A stretch of 22,247 bases of DNA from Perkinsus olseni (lineage: Eukaryota > Perkinsozoa > Perkinsida > Perkinsidae): contig JABANP010000689.1 in the NCBI GenBank assembly GCA_013115135.1, positions 1 through 22,247 of the forward strand, written 5' to 3'. Both the position numbers and the translations under genes were made by a program. The notes beneath the pieces are model-generated. The model was not told the origin of the DNA. It was given only the letters and a program-made list of their open reading frames with translations, and made no database searches. Of the stretch, positions 16,882 through 22,247 are shown one piece after another (positions within the stretch are counted from its first letter, which is position 1; every line of letters begins with the position of its first letter).

Positions 16882-17013
16882 CTGGCGAAATTGATCGTAC
16901 TATCGCGCGCGCTGGTGCAATTGATCTTACTAAGGCATATCTTGGCGCGGGTGATCGCTCGCCTTGCGAAATTGATCTTACTGATCGCGAAATAGGCATT
17001 TAAAAGGTGTAGA

Positions 17014-19006
17014 AGCATCCATTTTGACAGCACACGGCACAGGGGCAATATCTATACACCTCAGGAATCCTGACTCAGGATGGATAACTCCTCCAGCAGC
17101 GATACCCAAAGCAGATCGACAGCCCGATATGCGACGGATTGCGACACGCCTTCACACGGAGTGGTAAGTGTTATACTAAGATCGGCGGACAACTCGGCGA
17201 GGCATCCCGGCTCGTGTTTAAAGAGTACCACTCGGCTTGAAGAATGTCGTCCGAACGACGTGTGGTTGACTGCTCCCTCCGAAAACATGGACACGAGGAT
17301 ATACACTCGACATGATACCATTTCACAGCATCGCCATGCGACACCTCACTGTTGACATACACCTCACTGTTGACATATCTAAATGGGCCTCCTGAGGAGT
17401 CATTAGTGGAGAAGTCATACGGATACACGAGACAGCAACACGCAATCGAAGGTGTGACACTGATCAGACGGCACGTTCTTGGGCTCACGGTATCCTTCAG
17501 TACCATGGAGGGCAGGGATCGACTCGAACGAGATGAACACCAATTGGTAATCATGCGCTGACAGTGAGAGAGACACCTCCCTTGTTTTCGGAGTGTCAGA
17601 TACCGGCCTCCTCCGCTCCGCTCGATAGACACAATGCGACCCCCTTGGGGACCAACGGCCAATCGAGCCCATCAAAGTTGCACCGTAAGAAGGAGAGCCG
17701 GTCGGCGTGCATGCCAAGTATCTTTTTCAGGATTTACGGAAGATTCCAGTCACGCTTTGAGCTTCTCCCCGGCTACGTCCCTATTGAGATCGGAGCCTCG
17801 ACGGAATATATCACCACCACGGCCGGCGAGGAGTCCTCCGAACCTTGGGATGCCCCCTGCTGGGAACGGTAGGCAGTTCATCGAGGACCGAATATATTCC
17901 TTCTGCTGCTACTGTAGGTCGGAAGAGGGCGGTTAGGGGCCGTGCCTCTTCCCCAAGGAGGCCTGAGGTCGAAGTGGTCGGGGACCAGCCCCAAAGGGGA
18001 CAGTGCAACAAGAAGTGAGGGAATCGTCGTGGCCGTCTCCAGTAAGCTCGATGCTTTTCATCATAGGCTAGCGAGTCTGTGCCCTTGCCCCTGCGGTCTC
18101 GGTCGATGTCGGCTCCTCGGATTGGTCCCCAGCGGAGGTCTTTTGCGACCCCAGCGCGGCTACGGCCGTCCGGAAGCCTTATATTCCCTTTCTCCTCGAC
18201 CCCACGGAGGGTGGTGGGACAGAGGGCGCAAGTGAGACTTTCGAGCGTTATGGGAAGATATGCTGAGGCTGATCAGGTACACGCCGATTCAGCTCCACCA
18301 CGTTCCTACTTCGGGAACCTCCCCGGTCTGAGTAGCCTCCCCATCAGCCGTACACTATCATTCGGTGAACCCTATTGGACGCCCAAGATGGTTGGCAGCC
18401 TTTTGGTGTAGCATCATGGCACTCTCTTTCGCCTGCGCGATGATGAAGTTGTCCCACTCATGACTGTTGTGTTGCCCTCTACAAAGACCATCCTGGAGGC
18501 GTCGGCAGATTGAGCTTACCAGCAGTCCGCCAGCAGCCAAGTCGGTAGTTCGGAAAACCGATCGTGTCGTTGGCTTGCTTTGGAGTGCCTTCGCAGGTAC
18601 AGGTCGAGTCGGAGCCCCTTTCGGCTCGTGATTCCACGTGCGAGAACTAAACACGTAGGGACGCCGTCCCTAGGACGGATGTGCCCCGAAGACCGCCCCT
18701 TCGTGTCGAAGGATCTCTTACGGTATCGCATGGAGGCCTCACGAATCGTGAGTCACGATGGCAAGTTACGAAGCGAACCTCTGAGGTCGAGCGCCATTCT
18801 AGGGCGGTTAGTGCCTATTCTTCAGGAGGCCTATGAGGTCATTGAGACCTACCTGACATCACTCTCAGCCCAGTAGGCTACTGTCAGTAGCCTAGTGAGC
18901 TGCTATGCTGCTCCGACTAGACTGGACGTTTCAATGACAAACAAGGGGGATCAGCTATAATAGGTGCCCTATCATCGTTCAGTGCACTTCAGTACGTATC
19001 GATCAA
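17014..19006. other. No recognisable gene; 18-bp tandem duplication and hairpins
   Basis: Overlapping frames on both strands show no motif I can name. 17341-17376 is a perfect double copy of acacctcactgttgacat. 18874-18894 is a hairpin with a 9-bp stem (taggctact gtc agtagccta). The frame 18580-18876 (+, 98 codons) has a balanced composition towards its end (ILQEAYEVIETYLTSL) and could be a remnant exon, but nothing else supports it. Confidence 0.4.
17341..17376. repeat. 18-bp perfect tandem duplication
   Basis: acacctcactgttgacat is repeated twice head to tail without mismatch. Confidence 0.9.
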
Positions 19007-19572
19007 CATAGAATGCATTCTGCGAAGTACTTCATAATACTGTCGTCATCCGAAAACGCGGATATCTAGCGGTCGGATATGTTCAACAGGGTTCTCTTTG
19101 ACGAGAGCTGCGTTCCGGACTCAGAGTCCCGAGCTGAGTCTGAGACAGGCCTTCACGAGCGCAAAGAGCGAACAGACCTGCGAAACAATCAGTAAAGTAC
19201 GATGGACTAGTTCTGCCATCCGCGTTATCTATTCGTCTGCTTACGAAAGGACCCTGTGCTATGATCCACAGAAATGAGGTACGACACTTCTTACCGTACA
19301 AAAATTCTACACCAATTGAGGGTTGTGCGGCTGCCTGCCCACTGGGGGAACTCAACATGACCACGGGAAGATAAGGGTAAAAAATCAATGAGCAAAAACG
19401 AGCGTGACGCAACTACTGTTCATATCGATCAGGCTCATACGATGAGCCTCATAGCTCGCGCCCCGCTCATGGTGAGGCCACTAATAACGCAGGCTGGCCA
19501 CACAGGGTCGACGAAAAGTTGATTTTCCGAATCAATAGCAGCAATACCGCCCGCCGAGTATCATTCTTCAAG
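19007..19572 (-). repeat. Duplicated 3' flank of family A gene (copy 3)
   Basis: Similar to 113-516, the 3' flank of copy 1, with the shared blocks listed there. Contains extra sequence relative to copy 1, including a small hairpin at 19432-19450 (aggctcat acg atgagcct). Confidence 0.6.
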
Positions 19573-19638
19573 TCATAGTATGACTGTCATACGTACGTCG
19601 TGTTCTGAGCAGCATGATTCACGAGGTGGGAGCGGCTT
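19573..19638 (-). pseudogene. Last 22 codons of secreted family A copy 3
   Basis: The minus strand from 19638 reads KPLPPRESCCSEHDVR and a few more residues to a stop at 19573-19575. Copy 1 ends KPLPARESCCSEHDICLT, so this is unmistakably the C-terminus of a third family member. Similarity to copy 1 stops at about 19640, where a GAA repeat begins. Beyond that is the 3' end of a non-LTR retrotransposon. The upstream part of the gene should therefore lie past the element's 5' end, outside the window. Confidence 0.8.
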
Positions 19639-19684
19639 TCTTCTTCTTCTTCTTCTTCTTCTTCTTCTTCTTCTTCTTCTTCTT
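19639..19684 (-). repeat. (GAA)n tract, interpreted as retrotransposon 3' tail
   Basis: About 15 TTC units on the plus strand (GAA on the minus strand). One side is family A coding sequence and the other is the 3' untranslated region of the non-LTR element. Position and orientation fit a simple-repeat tail made at target-primed reverse transcription rather than an independent microsatellite. Confidence 0.75.
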
Positions 19685-19869
19685 GTGCAGCACCCCTTCG
19701 ACCGGGCAGGTGATAGCCAGTATAGGGGTATAGCTGCGGGCTCAGTTGCTGCCTGAGCCCTGGTAGGAACATAGAGATAGCACGTTACACCGCACAGAGT
19801 GCTATAGGTGGGAAGCCCCCCAGAAGCCTCCCAGCTGCCACTAGTAGGATGCTGTATATAACGATATCC

Positions 19870-20335
19870 CTAGCGGGATGTCGGCCACATCTTCCTCATG
19901 TACTTCAACCATGTGCGAACACTGTGGTTTGATGCCAACAGTCGCGTCATATCGTATGGATTATCCAGGGCATCTTTGCCCAGGCAAGCCTCCCTCCACC
20001 TCCGCCAGCGGGAGCACTGGTGTAGATGTATGGAAGATTCCCTACTCCTGCCACAGTAGCGGCATTCCGGCATCCCACCATCCAATCTGGATAAGTGGGC
20101 CCTCAGACAGCCGTGTCCCGTTAAGGCCTCGCAAATCAGTCTTCGGTCATTCATCGATACGGCCACCGCACGGAGGCTGCACTGGCGCCGATCGAGCATC
20201 ACGCCTGTCTTCTTGATGTACGTCAGCTGCCGAGCCTTGCGCCATCGCCATTCTTCTTCTTCTCTGAACTTCGCTTTGACCTGACGGACAGTGTACGATT
20301 CTGGAATGCCAACATCTGTTATATCCTTTCTTTTC
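19870..20335 (-). pseudogene. Non-LTR ORF2 C-terminal domain with CCHC knuckle
   Basis: This frame continues the polyprotein after a shift at about 20328-20340 within an A-rich run (minus strand). It reads through a basic/acidic linker (KFREEEEWRWRKARQLTY), then LTGHGCLRAHL, and a zinc knuckle C-x2-C-x8-H-x3-C (CRYCGRSRESSIHLHQC), to the stop at 19870-19872. The GHG...CxxC...H..C arrangement is the usual C-terminus of RNase H-bearing non-LTR elements and probably binds the RNA or DNA target. Confidence 0.8.
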
Positions 20336-20338
20336 CGC

Positions 20339-22246
20339 CTAATCTCGCCAGGGTGTCTGCGATTTCATTACCGCTGATACCCGTATGAGCTCTGTCCACT
20401 GAACGACCAGATCGCACGACACAGCAGCGCGTTCGACCGCCCTGCGGGCATTCCTTACTGATGTACTCTCGAGCTTACATTGACCTGTCACTGCTCGGAT
20501 GGCAGCTTGACTGTCACTGTAGATAACCGCCTGCCTCAAGGGGTTGTCCTGGGTAGAAGTCAACCTATTAGCTGCAGCCTCGATCCCTCGAAGCTCGCCT
20601 TGCATAACGGTGGCGTGATCTGGTAACCTCGTATACGAGAACCACACTACCGCATTTTCTCTGCCGAATGGCGCCAGCTCGACGGCTCCTGATCCGGTAC
20701 GCCCAGTTAAACCCCACCCTCCGATTTTACTACCGTCGCAGAATATGTGCCTCTTAGCAGAACAGAGGCTATCTACCTGACCATCACTTATGACTGCGAC
20801 TGAACCGTGTCGCCTCGCATGAGTCGCTGGATATAAAACGTCTAGATTCATATCCTTTGGGTTCAATACCACCGTGCCCAACGCCCCCCAGCGGCCGAGG
20901 GCCTTGGTCTCGACCTTACTGATGTCCCAGTCCCGGTGGAGCCATTGCTTAGAAGCGCGCACACGGACAGATTCGGAAATCGGTTTCAACCCGCTGATTC
21001 GGTACATGACTGATGTCGGTGTGCTTTTCAGCGCGCCCCACATCAGCCGCCCCATAAAAGCCTGAAGCTGTATACATTTTTTCTCGAACCACTCTTTCCC
21101 CGCGACGGTGCCCCAGATGGGAGCGCCGAACGTCAGACGAGGGGTCATCACAGAGTTCCAGATCCAACGCAGCTGCTGGGAGCCAAGGCCCCAGCGGCGT
21201 CCCACGAGAGAGCGCAGCCTGATTGCCAGCTTGCGTATACGGGCTATGCTCTCAGTAACGTTAGTGTTCCAGCTCAGCTTTTGATCGAGCCATAGTCCTA
21301 GAAACTTGATGCACTTCTTGACCGATCCTGCCAGCGCGGCATGCCCCCTGTCACGCAGGGCTGATTGAACTTCGTCAACCCAGGCGTCCACCCAAATCTC
21401 ATTTTTCTCTTCCGAGAGGGAAAGGTCTACGGACCTAGCCCAGGTATCCGTTACTTCCCATACACGTATGACCGTGTTCACAAGGCTGAGAAGGCCAGGG
21501 GCCCTCAGAGCTATCGCCGAATCGTCAGCGTATATCACTGGTTTGACGATGATCCCGTGGCGTGGATCATTCAGGGCGAGAAGTTTCTCTCCTAGTTCGA
21601 TAGTGCTGTAGCTATACAACCTTGGCGAGAGAATAGAGCCCTGTTGGATCCCCCTCACGGAGTACCGTCGGACCCCTCCTAAGCTCGACCATTGTCCACT
21701 GAGGAACGAGCGCACCAATTCGGCAAAACCACAGTTGGCTAAACGGCCAACAGCTGCACAAATTGAGTCGTGGCTAATGGAGTTAAACGCCGCCACCGCG
21801 TCAAACGCCGCGACGGCCCGCAGTCCTAGGCTCCCAGCATTGTCTTCTAGAGCACTTGAGAGATGCTTCCATGCTGTGTCGGTAGACCTATTGGATGCGA
21901 ATCCATGCAGGAAGGGAGGGAGGGCGCCTATGGATCCCTCAAGCCGTCCGCTTATGACTGCTTCACAGACTTTCGCAAGTGTCAGCGAGAGCGACACAGG
22001 TCTAAATTTTGACCAACCCGTTCGGTTTCCTTTCTTCCTCAGCAGAATTACCTCAGCGCCCTGAAAGCACCTTGGGAAATATTGGAAACGGAGGATCGCT
22101 GTCATGAGCAGGCTCAAAGCGGCAGCCCAACGGCCGTTACATCTCCAAGCTACGTGGATGTGTTCGTACGCGACGTCGTCAGATCCAGATGCTCGGCCTT
22201 TGGGACGAGCAGCTATAGCACTTTCAAGCTCTTCTCGAGAGACTGG
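20339..22246 (-). CDS. Non-LTR reverse transcriptase and RNase H (5' partial)
   Basis: The frame is open to the window edge, so the start is outside. The TTG at 22117 is only an internal codon, and the sequence before it (ASGSDDVAYEHIHVAW) is an RT finger motif. Numbering from 22117: motif A FDAVAAFNS with D106, motif B SVRGIQQGSILSP (153-165), catalytic YADD 196-199, thumb region KFLGLWLD. RNase H acids are D461 (FCDGS), E508 (MQGELRGIEAA) and D535 (YSDSQAAI). The enzyme copies its RNA at a nicked target. Near 20396-20400 the frame slips. The terminal RNase H motif (H.GISGNEIAD) is read in the neighbouring frame, so this copy is probably defective unless the indels are sequencing errors. Confidence 0.85.
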   Translation of the reverse strand, partial: PVSREELESAIAARPKGRASGSDDVAYEHIHVAWRCNGRWAAALSLLMTAILRFQYFPRCFQGAEVILLRKKGNRTGWSKFRPVSLSLTLAKVCEAVISGRLEGSIGALPPFLHGFASNRSTDTAWKHLSSALEDNAGSLGLRAVAAFDAVAAFNSISHDSICAAVGRLANCGFAELVRSFLSGQWSSLGGVRRYSVRGIQQGSILSPRLYSYSTIELGEKLLALNDPRHGIIVKPVIYADDSAIALRAPGLLSLVNTVIRVWEVTDTWARSVDLSLSEEKNEIWVDAWVDEVQSALRDRGHAALAGSVKKCIKFLGLWLDQKLSWNTNVTESIARIRKLAIRLRSLVGRRWGLGSQQLRWIWNSVMTPRLTFGAPIWGTVAGKEWFEKKCIQLQAFMGRLMWGALKSTPTSVMYRISGLKPISESVRVRASKQWLHRDWDISKVETKALGRWGALGTVVLNPKDMNLDVLYPATHARRHGSVAVISDGQVDSLCSAKRHIFCDGSKIGGWGLTGRTGSGAVELAPFGRENAVVWFSYTRLPDHATVMQGELRGIEAAANRLTSTQDNPLRQAVIYSDSQAAIRAVTGQCKLESTSVRNARRAVERAAVSCDLVVQWTELIRVSAVMKSQTPWRD

Positions 22247-22247
22247 T

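Larger units (their letters stand above)
10761..17013. mobile_element. Foldback (long inverted repeat) element, interrupted by an LTR retrotransposon
   Basis: The left arm is 10761-11096. Its reverse complement is found at 11205-11411 and continues at 16882-17013, on the far side of the inserted retrotransposon. The arms are 336 bases each (207 + 132 minus a duplicated CTG) and the loop 11097-11204 is 108 bases, so the element was about 780 bp before the insertion. The outer end is tctacaccttttaaatgcc. The outer half of each arm is built from repeated units of about 30 bp containing gatcaatttcgccagcgcgcg. There is no transposase frame. I see no certain target duplication at the outer ends. 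Confidence 0.85.
19639..22247 (-). mobile_element. Non-LTR (LINE-type) retrotransposon, 3' portion, runs off window
   Basis: It is read on the minus strand: part of the reverse transcriptase from the window edge, RNase H, a C-terminal zinc knuckle, a 3' untranslated stretch (19685-19869) and a (GAA)n tail. An RNase H domain after the RT is typical of the I/R1/Tad-like groups of non-LTR elements, and I cannot choose among them. The endonuclease domain and any ORF1 would lie beyond the right edge. The element has inserted into the C-terminal coding part of a family A gene. Confidence 0.85.

Noticed and set aside
17171..18876. Series of 90-163 codon frames on both strands
   Set aside because: They overlap one another in all frames with skewed Ser/Pro/Arg composition and no recognisable motif. 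I could not choose a coding frame.
19587..19772. Minus-strand frame with a run of about 15 glutamates
   Set aside because: The glutamates are just the GAA tail, and the residues after it are an out-of-frame reading of the family A C-terminus.
1..22247. Dinoflagellate/Perkinsus spliced-leader relics, tRNA genes, CRISPR arrays
   Set aside because: No spliced-leader core, no tRNA cloverleaf with A/B boxes and no regularly spaced identical repeats were found on reading either strand. A computational scan was not possible.

Overview
This is a transposon-rich stretch of a eukaryotic nuclear genome, with no prokaryotic operons, tRNA/rRNA genes or CRISPR array. The non-LTR, LTR and hAT elements, the GAA/A-rich retrotransposon tails and the scattered broken genes suggest a unicellular eukaryote. 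My best guess is an alveolate such as Perkinsus. That guess rests on general resemblance only and is not proven by any marker in the window.

Layout. 517-1357 (-) is a broken gene for a secreted protein of a family I cannot name. A second broken member lies at 9292-10081 (+). The last 22 codons and the 3' flank of a third lie at 19007-19638 (-). 2328-3121 has two 144-bp TG...CA direct repeats and looks like a miniature LTR (TRIM-type) element. 3710-4171 (-) may be an integrase remnant. 4241-4524 holds perfect palindromes and a 53-bp tandem repeat. 4539-5044 (-) is a hypothetical coding region that changes frame at a 68-nt insertion. About 5074-6000 (+) is a 5'-truncated non-LTR retrotransposon tail (RNase H, zinc knuckle, A-rich end). 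6136-6888 (+) is a hypothetical gene with one in-frame TGA. 6984-7559 is a non-autonomous hAT element with an exact 8-bp target duplication.

10761-17013 is a foldback (long inverted repeat) element with 336-bp arms. A young Ty3/gypsy-type LTR retrotransposon (11412-16881, LTRs differing at 3 of 218 positions) has inserted into its right arm. Its Gag-Pol frame opens inside the 5' LTR and reads through the primer binding site. 19640-22247 (-) is the 3' part of another non-LTR retrotransposon (RT, RNase H, CCHC). It ends in a (GAA)n tail exactly where homology to the third secreted-protein gene resumes, so it has split that gene.

The most interesting pattern is in host-like coding regions rather than transposons. 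Two short insertions (34 nt at 1171-1204, 68 nt at 4825-4892) are bounded by 5-6 bp direct repeats and associated with inverted repeats; removing each one reconnects the reading frame. A third, weaker candidate (33 nt at 6406-6438) contains the only in-frame stop of its gene. These could be introner-like or non-canonical mini-introns, eliminated sequences, or snap-back duplication mutations in decaying genes. cDNA would decide.
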